From contig NZ_AUMN01000014.1 in NCBI RefSeq assembly GCF_000430705.1, positions 62,001 to 126,000 on the forward strand: a stretch of 64,000 bases of DNA. The letters are read 5' to 3'. The translations under genes and the position numbers were made by a program. Origin of the DNA: Arthrobacter castelli DSM 16402. GTDB taxonomy: Bacteria; Actinomycetota; Actinomycetes; Actinomycetales; Micrococcaceae. A model generated the notes under the pieces. The model was not told the origin of the DNA and did no database searches. It saw only the letters and a program-made list of their open reading frames with translations. This document shows, piece after piece, positions 47,535 to 56,935 of the stretch. Every line of letters starts with the position of its first letter. Position 1 is the stretch's first letter.

Positions 47535-48623
47535 CCCTTCCCGTGAACGCGCGTACCAGAGCGCCTCGTGGCCATCCAGCACCTGCAACCCGGGCTCGAT
47601 GTATCCGTCGATGGGATACTGCTCGCCGGTGTATTGGTTGCTCCCCCCGCCGATGGGAATCCGCCGCTCCACTTTGATCTCCACCCCGCCGAGGGCGTTG
47701 ATGATCGCTTCGAATCCGTCCAGGTTCACCATGGCGTACCGGTCGATTTTCAGCCCGAGGGTCTGCTCGACCGCGTGGCGGGTGGCGGTGCGGCCGGGGT
47801 GGTCGCTGTCGGGGAACAACTTCGGGTGGCCCGCCGCCCAATGCCACACAGCATTGATCAGATTCTGGTTCGGCGGGTACGCATCGAACCCGTTCGGGAA
47901 AACCTGGTGCATCGGGCTGCCGGGCGGGAATTGAACGAACTGCATGTTGCGCGGAATGCTGAACAGGCTGGTGGCGCCGCTGCTGGTGTCAATGGAGGCA
48001 ACCATGATGGTGTCCGGCCGGGTGCCCACCCGGCCTTCACCGGAGTCATGCCCCAGCATCATGATGTTCAGCCTGGGCTCGCCGGCCCAAGGGTCCCCGC
48101 TCTGCTCCTCGTCAGGGCCGGTGCCCGTGTCTCCGGTCATGCCGACGTCGTCTTCGGTGGCGAACGAGTTCAGCAGCAAGGAGCGCTGCGCCTCCAGGGA
48201 GCGGACCACGTACCCGGTCGGCACCGCGAGCACCGCGACCAGGGCCAGCGCCACGACAACGCTGACGGTCCGCTTCCGGCCCTCAACGGTGAACTGTCCG
48301 TTCAACAGGTGGTTTCCCCGCAGCACCAGTACCGCCCACACCAGTGCCAGCACTGAGATGCCAATGGCCGCCACCGCCAGGATCCGGGGCCGTACCGCCA
48401 TCTTGAGCGCCAGGTCGACGCCGCCAAACAGCAGGAACGCCAGGATGGCCAACAACGGAATGCCGACGAACACGGCCAGGTATATCCACCCTGACTTCCG
48501 CCCGGTCTTCAGCATTGCTGTGCCGGGCAGCGCCGCGTTCACTGCGGTCCATCCGACCGTGACCGGCAAGCCTCCGCGCCGCGGCTGGGTATTGCGCAGC
48601 CGTCCGTGCCTCGGAGGCATCAT
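47037..48623 (-). CDS. LytR-CpsA-Psr (LCP) family cell-wall glycopolymer transferase
   Basis: 528 residues. Three hydrophobic helices in the first 150 residues, then the LCP catalytic domain outside: LNIMMLGHDSGEGRVGTRPD, TIMVASID, SLFSIPRN, and YARSREGSNDFDRMCRQQRM with the Arg/Asp set that holds the pyrophosphate lipid. LCP enzymes move glycopolymers from polyprenyl carriers to peptidoglycan (ligation of arabinogalactan or teichoic acid-type polymers). The C-tail is Ser/Glu/Gly-rich and disordered. The ATG has a clear GAGGAG. Its tail is overlapped antisense by the open frame from 46455. Confidence 0.93.
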   Translation of the reverse strand: MMPPRHGRLRNTQPRRGGLPVTVGWTAVNAALPGTAMLKTGRKSGWIYLAVFVGIPLLAILAFLLFGGVDLALKMAVRPRILAVAAIGISVLALVWAVLVLRGNHLLNGQFTVEGRKRTVSVVVALALVAVLAVPTGYVVRSLEAQRSLLLNSFATEDDVGMTGDTGTGPDEEQSGDPWAGEPRLNIMMLGHDSGEGRVGTRPDTIMVASIDTSSGATSLFSIPRNMQFVQFPPGSPMHQVFPNGFDAYPPNQNLINAVWHWAAGHPKLFPDSDHPGRTATRHAVEQTLGLKIDRYAMVNLDGFEAIINALGGVEIKVERRIPIGGGSNQYTGEQYPIDGYIEPGLQVLDGHEALWYARSREGSNDFDRMCRQQRMIRAVTDSVNPASIASSFIDLVQAAENNVSTSIRINELDAMIDLLFKVREQGISSHPITPEVTNPAAPDFDFLHQWVDKKIAADVAEATGQSEEPESGSTSSADENSGSETAGQDGSGTSSATPDAPETGQAGQAGGSGDKAEDEGALARCMP

Positions 48624-48746
48624 CTACGGTCTCCTCATCGTTTGTCTCCACGCGGCCTACGGCGCCCGGCTCAGGAAGCTGGGGCGGGCGCAGGAATAAC
48701 CTGGACCAATTATATTCGCCCCCGGCATCATACGGCTCAAACCTGT

Positions 48747-50150
48747 TCAGGAACTGCGAACATGCAGCCTTCGTGCGGCTTCCGAAATCGATCCGGTCAG
48801 CGACGGGTAGACGGTGACGGTGTTGGCGACGTCGTCCACGTGCAGGTGCTGGGCCACCGCGAGCGCTATGGGGTAAATCAATTCTGCGGCACGCGGGCCC
48901 ACCACCACGCCACCGATCACGGTACCCGATCCGCGGCGGGAGAACACCTTCACGAACCCATCCTCCACATTCATCATTTTCGCACGAGGGTTGGTGCGCA
49001 ATGGCAATTTGACCACGTCACCCTGATACTGGCCGGACGCGATTTCCGCCTCGGTGACGCCCACGGAGGCGATCTCCGGGGAGGTGAAAATATTCGACGC
49101 CACCTGCTTGAGCTTGAGCGGCTTGACGATGTCGCCCAGCAGGTGCGCCATGGCGATCCGTCCCTGCATGGCGGCAATCGAGGCGAGTGCGAACACCCCG
49201 GTGCAATCTCCTGCGGCATAGACGTTGGGGGCGGTGGTGCGCGAGACGCCGTCGACCTTAATATGGCCGCTGTCGGTCAGCGCGACACCTGACTCCTCCA
49301 AGCCGATACCGGCCGTATTGGGGACCGCCCCGACTGCCAGCAGGCAGTGCGTGCCATCAACTGTGCTTCCGTCGTTGAGGAAGACCCTGACGCCGTCGTC
49401 GGTGCGCTGGACCGACTGTGCCCGGGTGCGGGCCAGCAGCTTCAGCCCCCGGCCCTGCAGTGTCTTCTCCAGCACCTGCGCCGCGTCCGCGTCTTCGCCG
49501 GGCAGCACTTGGTCGCGGCTGGACACCAACGTCACATGCGAGCCGAGTCCGTTATAGGCCGAGGCGAATTCGGCCCCGGTGACGCCGGAGCCGACGACGA
49601 TCAGCTTTTCGGGCAGTTCATTGAGGTTATAGACCTGGGTCCAGTTGAAGATGCGTTCGCCATCGGGCTTGGCATCCGGGAGTTCGCGGGGATGGGCGCC
49701 GGTCGAGACCAATACCGCATCGGCCTGCACCGTCTCGGTTTCTGTGCCGGTGTCGACCTCAATGCAGTGGTCCTCAAGCAACTTGCCGTGACCGTGCAGA
49801 ATCCGCACCCCGGCCCGCTCCAGTCCGTCGGCGATGTCCCCGGACTGCTCGGCCGCGAGCTTGAGCAGCCGTTCATTCACCTGCCCCAAATCGGCCCAGG
49901 CGGCCTGCGGGTCGTCGAATTGCACCCCGGTGGTGTGGGCGTTCGCCACCCGGACCATGGTGTCCGCCGTCGCGATCAGCGTCTTGGAGGGCACGACGTC
50001 GGTGAGCACGGCAGAGCCGCCGACCCCCTTGTTCTCGACGATCGTTACCTCGGCTCCCAGGGACGCGGCCACCATGGCCGCCTCATAACCTCCGGGACCT
50101 CCGCCGAGGATGGCGATCTTCAGGTGGTTAAAATCCAATTGACTGCTCAC
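48747..50150 (-). CDS. NAD(P)H-quinone dehydrogenase of the flavoprotein disulfide reductase family (LpdA/Rv3303c-like)
   Basis: 467 residues from GTG 50150. [10 protein letters not shown] binds FAD, a second [13 protein letters not shown] binds NAD(P)H, and a C-terminal dimerisation domain follows. Where dihydrolipoamide dehydrogenases have the CxxxxC redox pair, this protein reads [13 protein letters not shown] with no Cys, so it cannot do disulfide chemistry; the M. tuberculosis relative Rv3303c reduces quinones. Divergent from the purine nucleoside phosphorylase gene with 82 bp between. An in-frame TTG at 50186 would add 12 residues. Confidence 0.9.
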   Translation of the reverse strand: MSSQLDFNHLKIAILGGGPGGYEAAMVAASLGAEVTIVENKGVGGSAVLTDVVPSKTLIATADTMVRVANAHTTGVQFDDPQAAWADLGQVNERLLKLAAEQSGDIADGLERAGVRILHGHGKLLEDHCIEVDTGTETETVQADAVLVSTGAHPRELPDAKPDGERIFNWTQVYNLNELPEKLIVVGSGVTGAEFASAYNGLGSHVTLVSSRDQVLPGEDADAAQVLEKTLQGRGLKLLARTRAQSVQRTDDGVRVFLNDGSTVDGTHCLLAVGAVPNTAGIGLEESGVALTDSGHIKVDGVSRTTAPNVYAAGDCTGVFALASIAAMQGRIAMAHLLGDIVKPLKLKQVASNIFTSPEIASVGVTEAEIASGQYQGDVVKLPLRTNPRAKMMNVEDGFVKVFSRRGSGTVIGGVVVGPRAAELIYPIALAVAQHLHVDDVANTVTVYPSLTGSISEAARRLHVRSS

Positions 50151-50232
50151 CGTCCAATTCTCACCTACATTGTTTTGCGCCCTCAAACCGGCCGGTTCTG
50201 CCCGCGCCTACGATGCACGGTACCTTGGTGCT

Positions 50233-51060
50233 GTGACTACTGCGACATCGGAACGGACCGACCCCTTTGAGCTCGCCCGCCAGGCTGCCGGTTATATCGC
50301 CGACCGTACGGGTGTTAAGGCACACGATATCGCGCTGGTGCTCGGCTCCGGGTGGGGCGGGGCGGCGGAGCTGCTCGGAGAGAGCACCTGCACCATCAAC
50401 GCGGCGGATGTACCAGGCTTCGCCGCGCCATCGGTTGCCGGCCACGTCGGCACGATCCGGTCGGTGCTGTTGGCCGACGGGCGGCGTGCCCTGATTCTTG
50501 GAGCACGCACCCATTTCTATGAAGGCAAGGGCGTCGCAGCGGTGGTCCACGGCGTCAGGACCGCCGCGGCTGCCGGCGCCAAGACCATGGTGCTGACCAA
50601 TGGCTGCGGGGGCCTCAACGAGGATTTGGCGCCCGGGACACCGGTGCTGATCTCGGACCACATCAACCTCACGGCCACGTCCCCGCTGGAAGGGGCCACC
50701 TTCGTGGACCTGACCGACCTCTATTCCAGGCGGATCCGCGACATCGCCAGGTCCGTGGATCCGTCGCTGGCCGAAGGCGTTTACGCCCAGTTCACCGGCC
50801 CGCACTACGAGACTCCGGCCGAAGTGAAGATGGCCAGGACGCTTGGCGCCGACCTGGTGGGCATGTCCACCGCGCTGGAAGCGATTGCCGCCCGCCATGC
50901 CGGAATGGAAGTCTTCGGCATCTCGCTGGTGACTAATCTGGCCGCAGGAATCAGCCCGAGCGCCTTGAGCCACGAGGAAGTCATCGAGGCAGGACAGGCG
51001 GCCGGCCCGCGGATTTCCCGGCTGCTGGCCGGTATTATTTCAAGACTGACGACGAATTGA
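50233..51060 (+). CDS. Purine nucleoside phosphorylase
   Basis: Splits purine (deoxy)ribonucleosides with phosphate into base and (deoxy)ribose 1-phosphate. 275 residues from GTG 50233; upstream codons in this frame run into the divergent promoter. LGSGWGG near the start, [35 protein letters not shown] and [13 protein letters not shown] are the trimeric PNP (family 2) motifs. A possible -10 TACGAT about 20 bases upstream and no ribosome site suggest a leaderless mRNA. The phosphomutase follows 38 bp later. Confidence 0.94.
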   Translation: MTTATSERTDPFELARQAAGYIADRTGVKAHDIALVLGSGWGGAAELLGESTCTINAADVPGFAAPSVAGHVGTIRSVLLADGRRALILGARTHFYEGKGVAAVVHGVRTAAAAGAKTMVLTNGCGGLNEDLAPGTPVLISDHINLTATSPLEGATFVDLTDLYSRRIRDIARSVDPSLAEGVYAQFTGPHYETPAEVKMARTLGADLVGMSTALEAIAARHAGMEVFGISLVTNLAAGISPSALSHEEVIEAGQAAGPRISRLLAGIISRLTTN

Positions 51061-51098
51061 TTTCCACCCGCTGCCGCGCGTGTGTATAAGTTGGGACA

Positions 51099-52841
51099 AT
51101 GACGCTTTCCACTGCCGAGCTGGAGCAGCTCATCATCAGGGCCAAAGAATGGGCCGACGCCGACCCCGACCCGGAAACGGCCGACCAGCTGCGGTCCCTG
51201 ATCGAAGCCGCCGAATCGGACGGAACCGAACAGATCCAGGCCGGCCAGGAACTGGCGGACGCCTTCAACGGCACCTTGGAGTTCGGCACCGCCGGGCTGA
51301 GGGCCGCCATGGGGCCGGGCCCCAACCGGATGAACCGCGTGGTGGTGCGCCGGGCGGCCACCGGGGTTGCGGCCTATCTGCTTGAGCAGGCGGCCGGGAC
51401 CTACAGGCCCCGGGCGGTCATTGGATTCGACGCCCGGCACAAGTCGGATGTGTTCGCCGCCGAGAGCGCCGCCATCTTCAGCGCCGCCGGCATCGACACC
51501 TACATCATGCCCTCCACGTTCCCCACCCCGGTGCTGGCCTATGCCGTCCGCGCCCTGGAGTGCGAATGCGGCATCATGGTCACCGCCAGCCACAATCCGC
51601 CCAAGGATAACGGCTACAAGGTGTACCTGGGCGGACGGGCCGTGGACGACGACGGCGCCGGCGCGCAGATCGTGCCACCCATCGACGAGGACATAGCGGC
51701 CCACATCGACCGGGCCGCGGAGACAGGCGTCGAGATGGCCGATAGCGGCTGGACAACCCTGGATGCCGGCCTCGAACGTGCTTACGTCGACGCTGTTGCC
51801 TCGCTGGCGATACCCGACCGGTTCCCGGCCCGCGACGTGAAGATCGTGCTGACATCGTTGCAGGGCGTTGGCGGCCCCACCGCCACCAAGGTGCTCGGGG
51901 CAGCTGGCTTCAACGACGTCGAACCCGTCGCCGAGCAGGCCCAGCCCGACCCGAACTTCTCCACTGTGAGTTTCCCGAATCCCGAGGAGCCGGGCGCCCT
52001 TGATCTGGCTATCCGTGCCGCGGAAGAGTCGGGCGCCGACCTCGTCATTGCCAATGACCCGGATGCCGACCGGGCCGCCGTGGCCGCGCCCGACCCGGAC
52101 ACCGGGCAATGGCGGATGCTGCGCGGCGACGAGGCAGGGGTGCTGCTGGGCGCCCACATGCTGGCCCGCTCGGCAGACGAGGACGGCGCTGTTGCCTCGG
52201 ACGCACTGTTCGCCAACTCCATCGTGTCCTCCCGGATGCTGGGCAAGATTGCCGCGGCCGCCGGGATCGGGCACACCGAAACCCTGACCGGGTTCAAGTG
52301 GATATCCCGGGTGCCGTCCCTGACCTACGGCTACGAGGAAGCCCTTGGCTACTGTGCCGCGCCGTCGCTGGTACGGGACAAAGACGGCATTTCGGCTGCA
52401 CTGCTGATCGCCGAGCTGGCCGCGGATCTGAAGGCCGCCGGCAAGACGGTGTTCGATGCGCTGGACGAACTCGCGGTGCAGCACGGGCTGCACCTGACCG
52501 ACCAGCTCCCGGTGCGGGTGGGCAACCTGGGCCTGCTGGATGCCATGATGAACCGGCTGCGCGAGCACCCGCCCGAAGCCTTTGGCGGCTCCGCAGTCGA
52601 CAGCGCATCAGACCTGGCCGAAGGCAGCGCCGACCTACCTCCCACGGACGGGGTGCTGTACGTCACCCGCGATGACACCAGGGTGATCATCCGACCCAGC
52701 GGCACCGAGCCCAAGCTCAAGTGCTATTTGGAAGTCATCGTCCCGGTCGATGCCACCGCGGACCTGCCCGCCACCCGCGAAACCGCCCGGCAGCGGATGG
52801 ACGACGTGATCCAGGACGTACGCGAAGCGCTCGGGTTGTAG
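51099..52841 (+). CDS. Phosphosugar mutase (alpha-D-phosphohexomutase superfamily)
   Basis: 580 residues: TASHNPPKDNGYK with phosphoserine Ser164, metal loop NDPDADR, and C-terminal phosphate-binding RPSGTEPKLK. The length and the N-terminal extension match the PGM2-like group, which includes phosphopentomutase-active enzymes; 38 bp behind purine nucleoside phosphorylase, conversion of (deoxy)ribose 1-phosphate to the 5-phosphate is the best guess, and phosphoglucomutase or phosphomannomutase is the alternative. Confidence 0.92.
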   Translation: MTLSTAELEQLIIRAKEWADADPDPETADQLRSLIEAAESDGTEQIQAGQELADAFNGTLEFGTAGLRAAMGPGPNRMNRVVVRRAATGVAAYLLEQAAGTYRPRAVIGFDARHKSDVFAAESAAIFSAAGIDTYIMPSTFPTPVLAYAVRALECECGIMVTASHNPPKDNGYKVYLGGRAVDDDGAGAQIVPPIDEDIAAHIDRAAETGVEMADSGWTTLDAGLERAYVDAVASLAIPDRFPARDVKIVLTSLQGVGGPTATKVLGAAGFNDVEPVAEQAQPDPNFSTVSFPNPEEPGALDLAIRAAEESGADLVIANDPDADRAAVAAPDPDTGQWRMLRGDEAGVLLGAHMLARSADEDGAVASDALFANSIVSSRMLGKIAAAAGIGHTETLTGFKWISRVPSLTYGYEEALGYCAAPSLVRDKDGISAALLIAELAADLKAAGKTVFDALDELAVQHGLHLTDQLPVRVGNLGLLDAMMNRLREHPPEAFGGSAVDSASDLAEGSADLPPTDGVLYVTRDDTRVIIRPSGTEPKLKCYLEVIVPVDATADLPATRETARQRMDDVIQDVREALGL

Positions 52842-52952
52842 CCGGCGGGCATCCCGGGCCCAAAACGACTAAGGTAATATCGAATCATCATCCGCGCCTG
52901 GTTATCCCGGTCGCGGCAACTGACCCGAAGTGGACCAACGCAGGAGTGAGCC

Positions 52953-53186
52953 ATGCAGCGCCCGAATTCACACGCCACCCATTCCGGTGAAGGTCACCTG
53001 GTGTCGAACCTGGCCATCTTCATCGTCATGATGGCCTGCTTCTTCGGAGCGCTCTACGCCTTCTCTTTCTGGAGCCTGGACAACGTCTTCATCCCCGGGG
53101 GGATCGGCATGGGCCTGTTCTTCCTCGCATTCTTCATTCCCAAGCAGATCATGGGAAACATGGAAAAGCGCGGCCGCCAGGACTAA
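52953..53186 (+). CDS. Small two-helix membrane protein
   Basis: 77 residues, unknown family. Two hydrophobic helices at about 18-43 and 48-65 separated by a short Asn/Pro/Gly turn; charged C-tail MEKRGRQD. AGGAG sits six bases before the ATG, a strong translation signal. A hairpin terminator follows its stop. Confidence 0.75.
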   Translation: MQRPNSHATHSGEGHLVSNLAIFIVMMACFFGALYAFSFWSLDNVFIPGGIGMGLFFLAFFIPKQIMGNMEKRGRQD

Positions 53187-53187
53187 A

Positions 53188-53228
53188 CGTAGAGCCGGGC
53201 CCGGGCCTGCCGCAGCCCGGGCTCTACG
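53188..53228. terminator. Hairpin between convergent genes
   Basis: CGTAGAGCCgGGCCCGGGC and GCCCGGGCTCTACG fold into a long GC stem with a small bulge. It begins two bases after the small membrane gene stop and sits before the opposing aldehyde dehydrogenase stop, so it can serve both. No U-tract, as is usual in actinobacteria. Confidence 0.8.
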
Positions 53229-53246
53229 CAGCACCGGCTTGCTCTG

Positions 53247-54128
53247 CTACAGCAGTCCCTTGGTGTGCCACACCGTCTTGGTCTCGGTGAAGAACGTAAT
53301 GCGTTCAACCGACGGAGCCCCGGCATCCGGGCCGGACTCCGGCGGTGATACCCGCTTCAACGTTTCCGCCGCGGCTATCTGAAGGTCCACCCACTCCAGC
53401 TCCCCCGCGCCAAGCAGGTCGACGGCGTTGACGTCGGCGTGGCCGGCCAGCCACGGGGCGATCTCCGCGGCCGACCCGCTGAGGATATTGACCACGCCGG
53501 CCGGCACATCGCTGGTGGCCAGCACTTCGGCCAGGCTCAACGCGGACAGCGGGGCCTGTTCATTGGGAATCACGACGGCGGTGTTGCCGCTGACCAGCGC
53601 CGGCGCCACGGCCCGGACAAACCCTAACAGCGAACCTGAGCCCTGCCCTGCTCCCTGAGGGGCGACGACCGCGACCACGCCGGTGGGTTCCGGCGTCGAC
53701 AGGTTGAAGAACGGCCCGGAGACGGGGTTGGCGTTACCGGCCACCTGCACATACTTATCAGCCCATCCCGCGTACCACACCCACAGGTCGATCGCCTCGT
53801 CGACCTGCGCGTCGGCGGCCGCGGCGGAGACGCCTTCGGCCCGGGCGATTTCGGCGGAGAACTGTGCCCGCCGCCCGTCCAGCAACTCCGCTATCCGGTA
53901 GAGCACCTGTCCGCGGTTGTAGCCGGTGGCCCCGGACCAGCCGGAGACGGCGGCGCGGGCGGCGAGCACCGCGTCCCGGGCGTCCTTGCGGGAGGCTTTC
54001 GCGACGTTGGCCATAAACGTGCCCTTCCGGCTCGTCACTTCGTACACCCGTCCGGACTCGCTGCGGGGGAACTTGCCACCAATGTAGAGCTTGTACGTCT
54101 TGGGCACAGTCAGCCGGGCAGGGCTCAT
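53247..54128 (-). CDS. Truncated aldehyde dehydrogenase-like protein
   Basis: 293 residues starting with ATG inside the stop of the full-length aldehyde dehydrogenase (4-bp overlap). It matches the N-terminal cofactor-binding half of the family: KLYIGGKFPRSESGR, the WVWYAGWADKY helix, PTGVVAVVAPQGAGQGSGSL and SGNTAVVIPNEQAPLSALSL, then PAGVVNILSG. The sequence ends before the region that carries the catalytic Cys and Glu. It must therefore be inactive alone, or work with the upstream subunit. It is intact by reading frame and well translated by overlap, so it is probably not decay. Confidence 0.85.
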   Translation of the reverse strand: MSPARLTVPKTYKLYIGGKFPRSESGRVYEVTSRKGTFMANVAKASRKDARDAVLAARAAVSGWSGATGYNRGQVLYRIAELLDGRRAQFSAEIARAEGVSAAAADAQVDEAIDLWVWYAGWADKYVQVAGNANPVSGPFFNLSTPEPTGVVAVVAPQGAGQGSGSLLGFVRAVAPALVSGNTAVVIPNEQAPLSALSLAEVLATSDVPAGVVNILSGSAAEIAPWLAGHADVNAVDLLGAGELEWVDLQIAAAETLKRVSPPESGPDAGAPSVERITFFTETKTVWHTKGLL

Positions 54129-55609
54129 TTGCTGCTTCCTTTCACGGCGGGCCTGGTGGAGGTTGCGGCGGTCTTGGCCGGCGCCAGGTACGCGGTCAGC
54201 CCGTGCCGTCCGCCCTCCCGGCCGTAGCCGGACTCCTTGTACCCGCCAAAGGGCGAGGCGGGGTCGAACTTGTTGAAGGTGTTGGCCCAGACCACTCCCG
54301 CGCGCAGCTTGTCGGCCACGGCCAGAATCCTGCTGCCCTTGTCGGTCCAGATGCCGGCGGACAGCCCGTACGGGGTGTTGTTGGCCTTGGCGATCGCCTC
54401 GTCCGGGGTGCGGAAGGTCAGCACGGACAGCACCGGCCCGAAGATTTCGTCGCGGGCGATCCGGTGGCTGGTGGACACGTTGGTGAAAATGGTCGGCGGG
54501 AACCAGAAGCCCTCGTCGGGCAGCACGCAGTCGGCGCTCCACTTGTCCGCGCCTTCGGCCTCGCCGATATCCGACAGCTCGCGCATCCGTCCCAGTTGCG
54601 TGGCGGAGTTGATGGCGCCGATGTCGGTGTTCTTGTCCAGCGGGTCGCCCACCCGCAGCGTGGACAGCCGCTGCTTGAGCCTGTCGACCACCTCGTCGTG
54701 GACCGATTCCTGCACCAGCAGCCGGGAGCCGGCGCAGCAGACCTGGCCCTGGTTGAAGAAGATTCCGTTGACGATCCCCTCGATGGCTTGGTCGATCGGG
54801 GCGTCGTCGAACACGATATTGGCGCCCTTGCCTCCCAGTTCAAGGGTCAGCTTCTTCGCCGTGCCCGCGGTGGAGCGGGCAATTTCCCGGCCCACCGCCG
54901 TCGAGCCTGTAAAGGCCACCTTGTCCACATCGGGGTGGTTGACCAGCGCCGAGCCGGTGGCGCCCGCGCCGGTGATGATGTTGACGACGCCGTCGGGCAG
55001 TTCTGCCTGCTGCAGGATTTCGGCGAACAACAGGGCGGTCAGCGGGGTGGTCTCGGCCGGCTTGAGCACCACCGTGTTGCCGGCGGCCAGCGCCGGGGCG
55101 ATTTTCCACGACAGCATCAGCAGCGGGAAGTTCCACGGGATCACCTGGGCGGCCACTCCCAGCGAACGGGGCGCGGAGCCCAGGCCGGCATAGTCGAGCT
55201 TGTCCGCCCAGCCGGCGTAGTAGAAGAACCAGGCGGCGACCAGCGGGATATCGGCGTCGCGGCTCTCCTTGATGGGTTTGCCGTTATCCAGCGACTCGGC
55301 CACGGCCAGTTCGCGGGAGCGTTCCTGCACCAGCCGCGCGATCCGGAACAAGTACTTGCCGCGGTCCGCGCCGGACATTTTGGACCAGGTCTTCTCGTAG
55401 GCCTTGCGCGCTGCGGCGACGGCGGTGTCCACGTCCGCCTCGTCGGCGCAGGAAACGGTGGAGATCTGCTGCTCGGTGGCAGGCGAAATGGTCTGGAACG
55501 CTTCGCCGTTGCCGGGCTGGAACCCGCCGTTGATGAACAGCCCGTACTCACTCTTTAGGTCCAGAATCGCCGTCGACTCCGGAGCAGGGGCGTACTCAAG
55601 GAAAGTCAT
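54125..55609 (-). CDS. Aldehyde dehydrogenase (full length)
   Basis: 494 residues, the usual size. NAD-binding PWNFPLLMLSWKIAPALAAG and KPAETTPLTAL, GSTAVGREIA, catalytic Glu in TLELGGKGANIVFDDA and catalytic Cys in FNQGQVCCAGSR are all present. In this context it may oxidise acetaldehyde released by the deoxyribose-phosphate aldolase encoded just upstream (13 bp gap); that is inferred from position. Overlaps the truncated copy downstream. Confidence 0.94.
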   Translation of the reverse strand: MTFLEYAPAPESTAILDLKSEYGLFINGGFQPGNGEAFQTISPATEQQISTVSCADEADVDTAVAAARKAYEKTWSKMSGADRGKYLFRIARLVQERSRELAVAESLDNGKPIKESRDADIPLVAAWFFYYAGWADKLDYAGLGSAPRSLGVAAQVIPWNFPLLMLSWKIAPALAAGNTVVLKPAETTPLTALLFAEILQQAELPDGVVNIITGAGATGSALVNHPDVDKVAFTGSTAVGREIARSTAGTAKKLTLELGGKGANIVFDDAPIDQAIEGIVNGIFFNQGQVCCAGSRLLVQESVHDEVVDRLKQRLSTLRVGDPLDKNTDIGAINSATQLGRMRELSDIGEAEGADKWSADCVLPDEGFWFPPTIFTNVSTSHRIARDEIFGPVLSVLTFRTPDEAIAKANNTPYGLSAGIWTDKGSRILAVADKLRAGVVWANTFNKFDPASPFGGYKESGYGREGGRHGLTAYLAPAKTAATSTRPAVKGSSK

Positions 55610-55622
55610 TGTCTATTGCCCT

Positions 55623-56672
55623 TCAGTCGATGGTGACGTAGGAGGAACCGGAGTAATGGCCGGTGGCCAGTTTCTGCCGCTGCAGCAGCACGTCGTTGAG
55701 CAGGCTGGACGCACCGAAGCGGAACAGGTGCGGCTGCAGCCACTCTTCGCCAACGGTTTCGGCAACGGTGACCAGGTACTTGATGGCATCCTTCGACGTT
55801 CGGATACCGCCGGCGGGTTTGACCCCGACCTGCTCACCGGTGAGCCGGTGCCAGTCCCGCACCACCTCCAGCATCGACAAGGTCACCGGCAGCGTGGCCG
55901 CCGGCGACACCTTCCCCGTGGAGGTCTTGATGAAGTCACCGCCGGCCAGGATGGCCAGCCAGGAGGCCCGGCGGACATTGTCGTACGTGCTCAACTCGCC
56001 GGTCTCGAGGATCACCTTCAGATGCGCGTAGCTGCCGTCAACGCGCTTGCACGCTTCCTTGACCGCGACAATCTCGTCGAACACCTGCCCGTAGCGGCCG
56101 GACAGGAACGCGCCGCGGTCGATCACCATGTCGATCTCGTCGGCGCCAGCGGCCACCGCGTCAACGGTATCGGCCAGCTTCACCGAGCGGGAGGCCCGGC
56201 CGCTGGGGAACGCCGTCGCGACCGCCGCGACATTGACGCCGCCGCCGTCGGACCGTGCACCGGCATGCGCTGCGCCGAGCGCGGTGACGGCATACGGAAC
56301 CATGTCGCCGTAGACGCATACGGCGGCCACCTGCGGGGTGGAGAGGTCGTTGGCATCGGGGACCTTCGCCTTGGCCGCCAGGGAGCGGACCTTGCCCGGT
56401 GTATCGGCGCCTTCCAACGTCGTCAGGTCGATCAGGCTGATCACCTTATCCAAGGCCCACGCCTTCGACTCCTTCTTGATAGACCGGGTGCCCAGGCCCG
56501 CCGCGCGCGCCTCCAGGCCAACGGCGTCGACGCCGGCAATGCCCTCCAGATAGCGCCGCAGGCTCCGCTCGGTCAGGTCCGTTCCGATCACCTCGACTGC
56601 CCGTGCGGCCGGGGCGATCGCAGTGCCGGAGGCAGCGGTAATGTCCATTGTCACGTCCTGTTCCATGCTCAT
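55623..56672 (-). CDS. deoC: Deoxyribose-phosphate aldolase
   Basis: Cleaves deoxyribose 5-phosphate into glyceraldehyde 3-phosphate and acetaldehyde. 349 residues, longer than the roughly 220-260 of typical bacterial DeoC and like the eukaryote-type branch. The TIM-barrel marks are present: VCVYGDMV, EIDMVIDRGA, KVILETGEL, Schiff-base lysine in GDFIKTSTGK, and the second Lys in GVKPAGGIRT. First gene of a leftward operon with two aldehyde dehydrogenases. ATG at 56672 is taken; ATG at 56666 is as likely. Confidence 0.94.
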   Translation of the reverse strand: MSMEQDVTMDITAASGTAIAPAARAVEVIGTDLTERSLRRYLEGIAGVDAVGLEARAAGLGTRSIKKESKAWALDKVISLIDLTTLEGADTPGKVRSLAAKAKVPDANDLSTPQVAAVCVYGDMVPYAVTALGAAHAGARSDGGGVNVAAVATAFPSGRASRSVKLADTVDAVAAGADEIDMVIDRGAFLSGRYGQVFDEIVAVKEACKRVDGSYAHLKVILETGELSTYDNVRRASWLAILAGGDFIKTSTGKVSPAATLPVTLSMLEVVRDWHRLTGEQVGVKPAGGIRTSKDAIKYLVTVAETVGEEWLQPHLFRFGASSLLNDVLLQRQKLATGHYSGSSYVTID

Positions 56673-56796
56673 GCGTCATTGCTTGTGCCTGGCTATCAAT
56701 CCTACCGCCCGTTTCCGGCTTCGCCGCAGTCGGGGGTCCCGGCGATGTTAGGTCGAAAAGGTCCGCCGGAGCCTGGTATGCCCTTCCCTAAAGATT

Positions 56797-56881
56797 CGCC
56801 GGTTGCAACCGGCGATTCCTTAGGAAAGCGGCTCACCTGTTTAGGCGAACGGCGATTCCTTGGGAAAGCAACAATTCCTTA
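56797..56881. repeat. Repeat and palindrome array in the deoC promoter region
   Basis: CGCCGGTTGCAACCGGCG (56797-56814) is a perfect 18-bp palindrome. The 20-bp unit CGGCGATTCCTTRGGAAAGC starts at 56810 and again at 56850, 40 bp apart, each with an inner TTCCTNRGGAA dyad; a third partial ATTCCTTA lies at 56874-56881. The array lies between the mfd stop and the deoC start, a natural place for operators of the deo operon or the end of mfd. Confidence 0.6.
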
Positions 56882-56935
56882 CAGCTGCAATCCGCCCGAC
56901 ACTGCGCTACTCCGCGCTACTCGGCGGCACCGCGG

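Noticed and set aside
50805-52568. 587-codon frame antisense to the phosphosugar mutase
   Set aside because: Shadow of a gene with all catalytic motifs on the other strand.
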